DNA of 64,000 bases from positions 1 through 64,000 of the forward strand of contig JAPLYO010000015.1 in the NCBI GenBank assembly GCA_026395555.1. Reading direction: 5' to 3'. The translations under genes and the position numbers were made by a program. Below, piece after piece: positions 8,927 to 16,686 of the stretch (the stretch's first letter is position 1; every line of letters begins with the position of its first letter). The notes under the pieces were generated by a model that was not told where the DNA came from, made no database searches, and saw only the letters and a program-made list of their open reading frames with translations. This DNA comes from Candidatus Peregrinibacteria bacterium. GTDB lineage: Bacteria > Patescibacteriota > Gracilibacteria > UBA1369 > UBA12463.

Positions 8927-9634
8927 ATGAAGGAACTATCGAAGAAGACCAAAAACAAGACAACGAAGAAGCTCTTAGAGGCAGCTCCCAAAAAGCTTCA
9001 CCGGGAGCCGACCAAGAAGAAAATTCTCAAGAAAGAGCCTATAGAATTGGCCAAGAAGAGCGATGCCGATGAGGGTGATAAAAATCTTACCTTCGATGTG
9101 TCGGATCTTATTCGAGCCGATGTAGGGCAGAGTCGCGAGTTTCACCTCGAGGTATCGGAAGATTTTGATCCCAAGGACTTCGTGCTGACTTCTGACATCG
9201 CAACGGACGTTATATTCATGAAAACAGAGAATGGTATATCCGTTCAGCTTGAGGATTTCACCTATACAGTCAATATGACGTGTTGCAGGTGTCTCAAGGT
9301 GTTTGGGCAGGAGGTAGTCATTCCGTTGGCTCAGAGGGAGTTCCTCTTCCTTCGTCCGAAGGATATTGCCGACGTCGAGGACGTCTATACGACCGATCTG
9401 AAGCGGATGGAGGTCGACCTCCGGAACATGTTCCGTCAAGAAATTCTCTTGCATTTTGATGCTTTTCCAGTATGCTCTCCTTCGTGTAGAGGGATCTGTC
9501 CCGTCTGCGGCAAGGATCAGAACAAAGCTAAATGTGGTCATGAGCTCGTCGAACAGGTCGACAATCCACACAATCAGGAAGAGTCGGTGAAGCCGTTTCA
9601 AGGCCTGAAGAACATTATACAGCGTAAAAAATAG
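8927..9634 (+). CDS. DUF177 family protein (YceD-like)
   Basis: The 235-residue protein has a Lys-rich N-terminal extension of about 50 residues and then the DUF177/YceD domain. Its two CxxC-type sites are visible as MTCCRCLKVF in the middle and CSPSCRGICPVCGK near the end. DUF177 proteins almost always precede rpmF, as here with a 20-base gap, and are linked to 23S rRNA/50S maturation. ATG 8927 was chosen over upstream codons because the upstream part overlaps the previous gene. The long basic extension is unusual for the family. Confidence 0.85.
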   Translation: MKELSKKTKNKTTKKLLEAAPKKLHREPTKKKILKKEPIELAKKSDADEGDKNLTFDVSDLIRADVGQSREFHLEVSEDFDPKDFVLTSDIATDVIFMKTENGISVQLEDFTYTVNMTCCRCLKVFGQEVVIPLAQREFLFLRPKDIADVEDVYTTDLKRMEVDLRNMFRQEILLHFDAFPVCSPSCRGICPVCGKDQNKAKCGHELVEQVDNPHNQEESVKPFQGLKNIIQRKK

Positions 9635-9654
9635 ATCAGTAATACCCTAAAACC

Positions 9655-9894
9655 ATGGCTAAACATCCTACCACCAAGCAAAAACTAACACGTTCACGTG
9701 TTAGATCTCGCTATACTACATTTGCGACAAACGCTCGAAGAAAGTTGAGCAACTCAGCTCCAATTGTTACTTGCACCCAGTGCAAGCAGCCAAAGGTAAA
9801 TCACCGTATCTGCCCAACTTGTGGTTACTACCGAGGAAAGAAGGTGGTCAACAAAGCTAGCGCCCTCGATAAAGTAACGAAGATAAAGGCTTAA
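9655..9894 (+). CDS. rpmF: 50S ribosomal protein L32
   Basis: This 79-residue protein carries the L32 zinc ribbon: CTQCKQPK followed by [16 protein letters not shown], four cysteines that bind one zinc ion. The N terminus is basic, as in all L32 proteins. A C-terminal extension of about 15 residues ([14 protein letters not shown]) goes beyond the common length of 57-60. It follows the DUF177 gene and precedes nusB, so it is probably in one operon. Confidence 0.95.
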   Translation: MAKHPTTKQKLTRSRVRSRYTTFATNARRKLSNSAPIVTCTQCKQPKVNHRICPTCGYYRGKKVVNKASALDKVTKIKA

Positions 9895-9965
9895 TAAGGC
9901 TTAGTCGCACCTTGTGAAAGGTAAGATATGAGCTTCTTTATATAAACTTTACCAGTTTTCTACCG

Positions 9966-10412
9966 ATGCCAAGCCCACGTCGTGCAGCTCGAATAGCAGT
10001 TATGCAGACGCTCTTTGCCTATGAGACCCATGGAGGAGTGCCTCAGGACATTTTGCAGTACGTGGTAAATGAATATCCTGCTGGACCTGATGTCATAACG
10101 TTTGCCTCAACGACGCTTGAGGGTGTTTTGAAGTATAGAGAAGAGATCCTCCCCCTCATACGTGAGTTTGCGGTTGAGTGGCCATTGGAGAAAATTGCTC
10201 CGGTTGATCGAGGTATCCTCGAAATTGGAACATATGAAATTATGTTCTCTACAGAAGTTCCGCCTATTGTAGCCATCAACGAAGCCATTGAGGTGGCAAA
10301 AGATTATGCCGACGTCAATGCGCCGAAATTTATTAATGGTGTTTTAAGTAAAATTTTGGAAAAATACTGTGTGCACCGTGATCACAAAACAGGAAGTCCA
10401 ATAGTAAAATAA
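9966..10412 (+). CDS. nusB: Transcription antitermination factor NusB
   Basis: The 148-residue all-helical protein begins PSPRRAARIAVMQTLFAYE, the standard NusB start, and ends with the family's conserved segment EIMFSTEVPPIVAINEAIEV followed by APKFINGVLSKI. NusB binds boxA RNA with NusE (S10) to form the rRNA antitermination complex. It lies between rpmF and rnc, with 23 bases to rnc, so rRNA transcription, processing and ribosome assembly functions are grouped. Confidence 0.93.
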   Translation: MPSPRRAARIAVMQTLFAYETHGGVPQDILQYVVNEYPAGPDVITFASTTLEGVLKYREEILPLIREFAVEWPLEKIAPVDRGILEIGTYEIMFSTEVPPIVAINEAIEVAKDYADVNAPKFINGVLSKILEKYCVHRDHKTGSPIVK

Positions 10413-10435
10413 GTATTATACGCTATAGTATTTCT

Positions 10436-11131
10436 ATGCACGACTACACAGCCCTCCTCAAAAAAATTGGTGTCCAGATTCATAACGAAGACCTTCTCAA
10501 GTTAGCCTTCATCCACAAGTCATATGTGAACGAGCAGAAGGGACTCAAGGAGCACAACGAGCGTCTCGAATTTCTCGGGGATGCTGTTTTGGAGCTCGTA
10601 ACGACCGAATACTTATTCAAAAACTATCCACTCAAACAGGAAGGTGAGCTAACGAACTGGCGCTCCGCCCTCGTGAAAGGAAATCACCTGGCCGAGGTCT
10701 CACGCGAACTCAGTCTCGGGAAGTACCTCAATCTCAGTCGTGGCGAAGAGCACTCTGGTGGCCGCGAAAAGCCACACATTCTTGCCAACGTTCTCGAAGC
10801 GGTTATTGGTGCAATATTTCTCGATCGCGGTTACAGAGTAAGTCGGAAATTTATCGATGATTTCATCCTAACCAAGCTCGATGTGATTATCGAAAAAGGG
10901 CTTCATATCGACGGAAAATCACTCTTCCAGGAAATGGCGCAGGGAAAACTCAATACGACACCACACTACGTACTTCTCAGCGAAACTGGCCCGGATCACA
11001 ACAAGGTGTTTACAATGGGAGCCTATATTGGCGAAGAGCTGATCGCAAAAGGAAATGGCGCGAGTAAACAGAAGGCCGAAGAAAACGCCGCTATGGAGGC
11101 GGTCAGGGCGCAAGGATGGGATCAGGCTTAA
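10436..11131 (+). CDS. rnc: Ribonuclease III
   Basis: RNase III cleaves double-stranded RNA in rRNA and mRNA maturation. The 231-residue protein has the signature HNERLEFLGDAVLELV (about residues 40-55, with metal-binding Glu and Asp), a second acidic site in NVLEAVIGAIFLDRG (~120-134), and a C-terminal dsRNA-binding domain (~157-228) ending in GASKQKAEENAAMEA. Length and domain order are standard. It is the last gene of the DUF177-rpmF-nusB-rnc run and is convergent with a lipoprotein gene six bases away. Confidence 0.95.
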   Translation: MHDYTALLKKIGVQIHNEDLLKLAFIHKSYVNEQKGLKEHNERLEFLGDAVLELVTTEYLFKNYPLKQEGELTNWRSALVKGNHLAEVSRELSLGKYLNLSRGEEHSGGREKPHILANVLEAVIGAIFLDRGYRVSRKFIDDFILTKLDVIIEKGLHIDGKSLFQEMAQGKLNTTPHYVLLSETGPDHNKVFTMGAYIGEELIAKGNGASKQKAEENAAMEAVRAQGWDQA

Positions 11132-11137
11132 AAGTCC

Positions 11138-11908
11138 CTACAGCTGTTCGAAAACAATATCGGAAACTTTCACTGCAGCATCCTCGGAATAAAAACCGAC
11201 TCGACCTTCAGGAGGTAACGTATCAGTAGATCCAGGAGCAAACATGGTGTAGTCCTTGATCTTTTCGCCGTTAACCGTAATGGAAATGACATTATCTCTC
11301 ACCTCGATAACTTGGCGGTAATCAGCACCGATCGGATAAATTCCCGGAGTAAAAGGCGCCGTATATGGAAAAGTTTGTTTATCATTGAGAAGCGACTCTC
11401 CGATTTCCAAACCATTGGTTTTTAAGGTCGCGTATTTGAATTTTCCACTTTCTTCATATCCAAAAACCGCCCATCCTACCTCCCACTGACCAGGCTCGGC
11501 TCCAGTGCGGAGTTGCGCCATCGTATTCATCGTGAAACTCATTCGAAATGGCTGCTTGAAGACTTGATTACTTACAACGAGCGCAGAGTGTTCTTCATCA
11601 GGGCCATTGGGGGCTTTTGGTATCATGACAAGCTCTTGAAGTTTTGGATTCCAACCCACCTTACCGTATCCATCCCACACAGTTTTTCCCCAAGGAATAG
11701 CACTTTGAAGCGCATTGAGATCGACGTCGACACCTGTAGGCGAGGCATCAGCAACAGATACGGGCTGCATACCGTCCGTAGCGCAACCGGTAATGCCTGC
11801 CACCATGAGATTCACGGCCGCTAGACCGCTAGCGATTTTTCCTGAAATTTTTGATCGGGGCGTAGCAGGTACCGGAGGTGTGTGTGATGAAATGGGCTCT
11901 TTATCCAT
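11138..11908 (-). CDS. Probable lipoprotein with concanavalin-like fold
   Basis: The 256-residue protein has a polar N-terminal stretch, a hydrophobic segment and a lipobox-like VAGITGC. The long (about 25 residue) pre-segment is atypical, so lipidation is likely but not certain. The region from about 75 to the end has the feel of a LamG/DUF1080-type jelly roll: a repeated pattern of hydrophobic beta strands, a VIEVRDNVISITVNGEKI strand pair and a final EGRVGFYSEDAAVKVSDIVF. Such domains bind or cleave glycans. No catalytic residues are recognisable. ATG 11908 is chosen because a TATAAT box ends six bases before it. Confidence 0.6.
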   Translation of the reverse strand: MDKEPISSHTPPVPATPRSKISGKIASGLAAVNLMVAGITGCATDGMQPVSVADASPTGVDVDLNALQSAIPWGKTVWDGYGKVGWNPKLQELVMIPKAPNGPDEEHSALVVSNQVFKQPFRMSFTMNTMAQLRTGAEPGQWEVGWAVFGYEESGKFKYATLKTNGLEIGESLLNDKQTFPYTAPFTPGIYPIGADYRQVIEVRDNVISITVNGEKIKDYTMFAPGSTDTLPPEGRVGFYSEDAAVKVSDIVFEQL

Positions 11909-11914
11909 GGAGCA

Positions 11915-11920
11915 ATTATA
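11915..11920 (-). promoter_or_regulatory. -10 box of the jelly-roll lipoprotein, leaderless geometry
   Basis: A perfect TATAAT on the minus strand lies six bases from the ATG at 11908, the same geometry as alr. Confidence 0.45.
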
Positions 11921-11981
11921 GCACAAAATAGCAAAAAAATGAAGCCAGGATTAATAAAACCACTGAAGCTCAGGCGCGCAA

Positions 11982-12596
11982 CTAACGTATCTGAGGCGCT
12001 CGCTCCGGGTAGGTCAAAACGTAATCGGTATTGAGAACCACTCGGACCGCGTCGTGAATCTGCCGAAGGGAGTCAACAATCAAATATGGTTGTGCTTTTC
12101 CGATGTTAGAGTTCGCGAACTCTCTAGCCTTCGCTGGAACAGGAAACCACAGCCTGGTTTGCGCCGATGTATCGCCCTTGCCAACGTACACCGTTTCTTG
12201 AAGCTCCCGTTTGTTGAGCGACACAGGCTCGAATCCATACTTATGTAAAATAGCACCCATTAACGGTTTTCTCTGTGGCCAGGCATGACATATTTCCCTT
12301 CCCGAAGCATGCGCCACGCGAAAAAGTGACTCCATAAGTGCTCCGGAAATGCCGCGCGAACGAAGTGCCGGTTCGATAAACATACCAGAAAAAATAATTT
12401 CCGATCCGTATGTATCTGAAGTGAAAAAGGTAAATCGTCCTACCGCCTCACTCCCGGACGAAACGAAAACATTATATTTTCCATTTAAATAATCATTTTT
12501 CCAATCCAGCTTCACTCCGCGAAATTCAAACCCAGCATGTTTATAGCTGAATTCTCTCTCCTCTGGCAGTACTAATTCTGGCTTTGCGCTAAGCAT
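11982..12596 (-). CDS. GNAT family N-acetyltransferase
   Basis: The 204-residue protein contains the acetyl-CoA-binding motif A of GNAT enzymes: strand EIIFSGMFIEPALRSRGISG followed by helix ALMESLFRVA (about residues 65-95), with the R-x-x-G-x-G/S-like loop as RSRGIS. The following HKYGFEPV segment is the usual motif B. The substrate is unknown. The C-terminal ~60 residues are extra to the core and not recognised. It is a single gene between the lipoprotein and tRNA-Leu. Confidence 0.75.
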   Translation of the reverse strand: MLSAKPELVLPEEREFSYKHAGFEFRGVKLDWKNDYLNGKYNVFVSSGSEAVGRFTFFTSDTYGSEIIFSGMFIEPALRSRGISGALMESLFRVAHASGREICHAWPQRKPLMGAILHKYGFEPVSLNKRELQETVYVGKGDTSAQTRLWFPVPAKAREFANSNIGKAQPYLIVDSLRQIHDAVRVVLNTDYVLTYPERAPQIR

Positions 12597-12679
12597 AATA
12601 GGTGATACAAAATACTAATGGATCCTCATTTAAACACAATTAATAAAATAGGTCAATACGACCATAGAATATTAATTTC

Positions 12680-12765
12680 TGGTGCGGATGAGAGGACTTG
12701 AACCTCCATGGGGTTGCCCCCACTACGACCTGAACGTAGCGCGTCTGCCATTTCGCCACACCCGC
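12680..12765 (-). tRNA. tRNA-Leu (anticodon CAG)
   Basis: The minus strand folds as a class II tRNA. The acceptor GCGGGTG pairs with CATCCGC, the anticodon stem CTACG/CGTAG holds the loop TTCAGGT (CAG at 34-36), a long variable arm TGGGGGCAACCCCA follows, and the T loop is TTCAAGT. Discriminator A is followed by an encoded CCA. It reads CUG codons. Confidence 0.95.
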
Positions 12766-12820
12766 ATGTCTGTTTTTAATGCTGGCTAAATTGAACCTGC
12801 GGCGGTAATATTACAGCCAG

Positions 12821-13324
12821 ATGAATAAAATACAAACCTCAGTTAAGAAAAAGCCATATGTGACAACTCCGGTTGCACACCTGAAGACGCCGCCAAAAAA
12901 TGCTATTTATGAGAAATCATGCGGCGTAGTTCTTTTTCGTATAGAGAAAGGCGAGAGGTATTATCTCCTTTTGCACTACCCTGGAGGTCATTGGGATTTT
13001 GGAAAGGGCCACGTAGAGAAAGATGAGAACGAAATCGAAACAGCACTTCGAGAAATGAAGGAGGAGACAGGGATCTCAAAAATTGTCCTCAGAAAAGACT
13101 TCCGATACAAAGTTGATTATTATTATCGCCGTGAGCGAAGGCTTTATCACAAAGATGTAATTTTCTTTATTGGAAAAACATCCGAGGAAAAGGTAAAAAT
13201 ATCCCATGAACATCAAGGTTCCACGTGGCTTCCCTATGAGGAGGCAATGAAAGAGCTTACGTTTGATAACGCACAGAAACTTCTCAAGAAGGCGGAAAAC
13301 TTTTTGCGAAAAGAGGATAAGTAG
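12821..13324 (+). CDS. Nudix hydrolase
   Basis: The 167-residue protein contains a complete Nudix box, G-x5-E-x7-REMKEETGI, at about residues 66-88, with catalytic REMKEE acidic residues in place. The surrounding pattern (KSCGVVLFR, LLHYPGGHWDFGKGHVEKDE) resembles diadenosine tetraphosphate hydrolases and related housekeeping Nudix enzymes that cleave nucleoside diphosphates linked to X. The basic 25-residue N terminus is extra. It stands alone between tRNA-Leu and pepA. Confidence 0.88.
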   Translation: MNKIQTSVKKKPYVTTPVAHLKTPPKNAIYEKSCGVVLFRIEKGERYYLLLHYPGGHWDFGKGHVEKDENEIETALREMKEETGISKIVLRKDFRYKVDYYYRRERRLYHKDVIFFIGKTSEEKVKISHEHQGSTWLPYEEAMKELTFDNAQKLLKKAENFLRKEDK

Positions 13325-13371
13325 GCTATCGTGTTGAAGTAAAAAATCTACTTCATTACACACGAAATGGT

Positions 13372-14862
13372 ATGCAAATTTCATTTTCTCCGTCACTTCC
13401 AGCAGGATTAGAGGTTCTCATCTGCCCGGTTCTTTTCGATAAGAAACATCCTGAGATTTCTAAATATCCAAAAGCTCTTCAGGAGCTCATCAAGTCCGCT
13501 TTGAAAAATAAGCAACTTTTAGAAAAGGCGGAAAGTGCCTTTGATATGCAGGTATATGCACCACGACTGCCCAAAGATATTATTTTGGTAAGTTTGGGAG
13601 ATGTGAATAAGTTAAAAAAATCTACCGTCCGAAATGCAGTAGCAACAGGAATTAAGATGGCTCGCGCCAAGTCGAAGAAGGAGGTTGCACTCTACTATAC
13701 CGAGGAGATGGACGCTTACGCACGTGTTGTCGGAGAGGTACTGCTTATGGCAAATTATCTCGTAGCAAGATACAAGACGGGAAAGAGTTTGGACGTCGAG
13801 AAGAAAAAGATTCTATCAGGGCTGACGCTCGTAACATCGCATAAGGCTGCGATTGAAACTGAATTAAGAAAGGGAATGGCTGTTGGCGCTGTAGTGAATA
13901 CAACACGAAGTTTGATTAATGATCCGCCTAATATATTGACGGCTCGCACACTCGCCGAGCACGCACGTACGATCTCAAAAGATGCGGGTCTTAAGTGCAT
14001 TGTTATCGAAAAGAAGGAGTTAACAAGAATGAAAATGGGCGCTCTCTTAGCGGTAAATCGCGCGAGCGACTCCGAGGAAGACGATGCACGACTCGTCGTA
14101 ATCGAACACCTTCCAAATAAAAATGAGAAGCCAATCGCGCTCATCGGAAAGGGAATTATTTTTGATACAGGCGGATATGATCTCAAGCCATCGAAGCACA
14201 TGGGTGATATGCAGACCGATATGACGGGTGCTGCAGTTATTATGGGTGTCATGAGTTTATTGAAAAAACTTGGAATTAAACGCAACGTCATCGGCGTCGC
14301 GGCAATTACCGCCAACCTCGTAGGTCCCAAAGCCTATAAATCATCAGAAATTATCACATCCTATTCGGGAAAGACGATCGAGATTACAAACACAGATGCG
14401 GAGGGTCGTGTCGTTCTCTGCGATGCAATTAGCTATGCGATCAAGCAGTACAAGGTGAAGCAGATCATCGACCTCGCTACACTTACGGGCGCTTGCTGTG
14501 TCGCTCTCGGCGATCGCTACGCCGGCATGATGGGAACAGACAAGAAGGGCATGAAGCTTATGAGAAAAATGGGACGCATGACCGATGATCTCGTCTGGCC
14601 GCTTCCTATTCATCCGGACTTCGAGGAGAAGATGAAGAGCAAGATCGCCGACATCAAGAACACGGAAGAAGGATACTACGCTGGCGCTTCCAAGGCCGCC
14701 GCCTTCCTCAAATTTTTCGTCGAAAAAACTCCATGGATCCATCTCGATATCGCGGGAACGGCCTACACGCACGACCCTAAGAAGTATGAATCAATTCTTG
14801 GAACAGGTTTTGGTGTCCGTCTCGTCTCATCGTATCTCGAGGCACTAGAACAGCAGGCGTAA
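13372..14862 (+). CDS. pepA: Leucyl aminopeptidase (peptidase M17)
   Basis: The 496-residue protein has the M17 family signature NTDAEGRVVLCDA (about residues 338-350) with Asp and Glu metal ligands, and upstream GKGIIFDTGGYDLKPSKHMGDMQTD, which carries the Lys and Asp that bind two metals. It removes N-terminal residues from peptides in the cytosol. The last part ends with HLDIAGTAYT, as in the family. msrB follows after 21 bases on the same strand and may be co-transcribed. Confidence 0.93.
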   Translation: MQISFSPSLPAGLEVLICPVLFDKKHPEISKYPKALQELIKSALKNKQLLEKAESAFDMQVYAPRLPKDIILVSLGDVNKLKKSTVRNAVATGIKMARAKSKKEVALYYTEEMDAYARVVGEVLLMANYLVARYKTGKSLDVEKKKILSGLTLVTSHKAAIETELRKGMAVGAVVNTTRSLINDPPNILTARTLAEHARTISKDAGLKCIVIEKKELTRMKMGALLAVNRASDSEEDDARLVVIEHLPNKNEKPIALIGKGIIFDTGGYDLKPSKHMGDMQTDMTGAAVIMGVMSLLKKLGIKRNVIGVAAITANLVGPKAYKSSEIITSYSGKTIEITNTDAEGRVVLCDAISYAIKQYKVKQIIDLATLTGACCVALGDRYAGMMGTDKKGMKLMRKMGRMTDDLVWPLPIHPDFEEKMKSKIADIKNTEEGYYAGASKAAAFLKFFVEKTPWIHLDIAGTAYTHDPKKYESILGTGFGVRLVSSYLEALEQQA

Positions 14863-14883
14863 GTGCTCGTATAACGAACAATA

Positions 14884-15249
14884 ATGGACTACAACGAACT
14901 TACTCCCGAAGAGGAGCGGATAATCGTGAACAAGGGGACAGAGGCGCCATTTACGGGCGAGTACGATAACTACTTCGCCAATGGCACCTATGTCTGCCGA
15001 CGGTGCAACACACCCCTCTATAAATCCGAGGACAAGTTTGACGCCGGTTGCGGCTGGCCAAGCTTCGACTCCGAAATCCCTGGAGCTGTTCGTCGCATCC
15101 CCGATTCCGACGGTCAGCGTACCGAGATCGTTTGCAATGCCTGCTCTGCCCACCTCGGCCACGTCTTCACCGGTGAGCACCTCACCGCCAAGGACACCCG
15201 CCACTGCGTGAACTCTCTCTCGATGAAGTTTATTCCGGAGAAACGCTAG
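14884..15249 (+). CDS. msrB: Methionine-R-sulfoxide reductase MsrB
   Basis: The 121-residue protein reduces methionine-R-sulfoxide. It has two CxxC zinc sites, CRRCNTPL and CNACSAHLGHVF, the substrate motif FDAGCGWPSFDSEI, and the catalytic cysteine in RHCVNSLSMKF, equivalent to RYCINS. A possible resolving cysteine lies in AGCGWP. It follows pepA closely. MsrA is not nearby. Confidence 0.95.
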   Translation: MDYNELTPEEERIIVNKGTEAPFTGEYDNYFANGTYVCRRCNTPLYKSEDKFDAGCGWPSFDSEIPGAVRRIPDSDGQRTEIVCNACSAHLGHVFTGEHLTAKDTRHCVNSLSMKFIPEKR

Positions 15250-15413
15250 GCGACTTTAGCCACTGTGCTGACTTTAAATTCCTATAATACATATAAGAAA
15301 CATATTAGAATTATATAGAGAATATATAAGGAATTGATGTACTCCATAAAAAGGTGAAGATATCTCTCGCTTCATTTTTAGCTTTACTTAGCTTTGGTAT
15401 GCAAATGGATACA

Positions 15414-15441
15414 TTGACAAAAACATAAAAAGAACTAAAAT
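15414..15441 (+). promoter_or_regulatory. Promoter of the 404-residue SLH protein
   Basis: A perfect -35 TTGACA (15414-15419), 16-base spacer and -10 TAAAAT (15436-15441). Transcription would start near 15448, 22 bases before the ATG, with no Shine-Dalgarno. The upstream 160 bases of this 220-base gap are very AT-rich and hold nothing else I recognise. Confidence 0.6.
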
Positions 15442-15469
15442 AGTAAACCAATCCATATATTAATCAGAA

Positions 15470-16684
15470 ATGAACACTCGATCACTCAAATTTGTCACGA
15501 CATTGACACTCGCACTAGCTTTCATGCTCTCCAGCTCAAATATCACATCGGCCGCATCATTTCGTGATGTAACCGATGGAAGCCCTCGTGATAAGGCGAT
15601 ACAGTACCTTGTGAACGCCAGCGTAATCAGTGGTTATGGAGATGGGACGTTCAAGCCAACGAAACTCATCTCACGTGCAGAAATTATTAAAATGCTTGTG
15701 GCTTCTCAGCCGGGCGTTTCTACCGATGAGCTCAACGCAAATCTCTACGAAAATTACATCTCAAAGAACTATAAATACGTGCAGTTCAAGGACGTTCCGA
15801 CGAATCAGTGGTACGCCAAGTATATCGTGTATGCCTACGATCATCAGTGGATCCAGGGCTACCCTGACAAGACATTCAAGCCGAATCAAAATGTGAATAT
15901 GGCCGAGGCGCTCAAGATGATCCTCAGATTCAACGATGTTCAGCCGGATACCGACACGACGAGATATCTTATTCAAAAATATCCAAACTGGTATAACCAG
16001 TTTCTCTTCACGGCGATTGAGAAGAAGATATTTGCCACGCCGGAACTCAACGATATCGGTGTAACCTTTATGGATCGCGTAAATCAGATCATGTACCCAT
16101 GGACCACACTCACGCGGGAAAACGTCGCAGAGATTCTCTACCGCGTCCTCTCCATGAAGCAAAATTATGCCGCCTGCTACGAGCCAGAGGACTACGTATG
16201 GCAGACCTATAATGATACGAACATGGGATTCTCAATTCGCGCGCCATTTGCGAACTATGAGATAACGCATGGTGAAAAATTTGAGTGGAACTACAGTACA
16301 CCCGTACATATTACCTCACGCCGTGAGGTGAAATTTCAGATCAAAAGTCAGAGTGGCGCGCTCGTAACGCCAAGCTTCACGGTAATGGCCTATACGGTTC
16401 AAGATCCAAATTTATCGCTCCAGGATTTCGCAAACGCTCTCGAGATGAACGATGAAAATACGGAACTTCGAAAGCGTCATTATGATTATTACGACTCATC
16501 TGAGAGCTCAGTGAAATATAGCTCACAGCTTCTCAATGACGACCGTATGCTCACATCCCACGGTCGAATTATCAAAAGAGGAAACACGTTCTTCCACATC
16601 TTCTCTCTCGATTGGCACGCGCCTTGTGACTTCGACAAAGTCCTCGACTCGTTCTCGTTCGACTCAAGCGGTACAATATATTAG
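15470..16684 (+). CDS. Secreted S-layer homology (SLH) domain protein
   Basis: The 404-residue protein has a Sec signal peptide (about residues 1-30, cleavage near SAASFRD) followed directly by SLH motifs. The first is FRDV...GYGDGTFKPTKLISRAEIIKML (residues ~31-75, only partly quoted), the second FKDVPTNQWYAKYIVYAYD with GYPDKTFKPNQNVNMAEALK, and a third, degenerate, at about 175-230. SLH triplets bind pyruvylated cell-wall polymer and tether proteins to the surface. The C-terminal 170 residues form an unrecognised beta-rich domain. It is monocistronic with a strong promoter and convergent with phosphoketolase. Confidence 0.85.
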   Translation: MNTRSLKFVTTLTLALAFMLSSSNITSAASFRDVTDGSPRDKAIQYLVNASVISGYGDGTFKPTKLISRAEIIKMLVASQPGVSTDELNANLYENYISKNYKYVQFKDVPTNQWYAKYIVYAYDHQWIQGYPDKTFKPNQNVNMAEALKMILRFNDVQPDTDTTRYLIQKYPNWYNQFLFTAIEKKIFATPELNDIGVTFMDRVNQIMYPWTTLTRENVAEILYRVLSMKQNYAACYEPEDYVWQTYNDTNMGFSIRAPFANYEITHGEKFEWNYSTPVHITSRREVKFQIKSQSGALVTPSFTVMAYTVQDPNLSLQDFANALEMNDENTELRKRHYDYYDSSESSVKYSSQLLNDDRMLTSHGRIIKRGNTFFHIFSLDWHAPCDFDKVLDSFSFDSSGTIY

Positions 16685-16686
16685 AC

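Noticed and set aside
13335-13355. Small hairpin TGAAGTA/TACTTCA just upstream of pepA
   Set aside because: It is AT-rich with seven pairs and no T run and lies between two genes on the same strand. It is too weak to call a terminator or an operator.
15250-15413. Possible small RNA in the AT-rich gap after msrB
   Set aside because: There are TATAAT-like strings but no stable hairpin or terminator, so only AT richness is supported.
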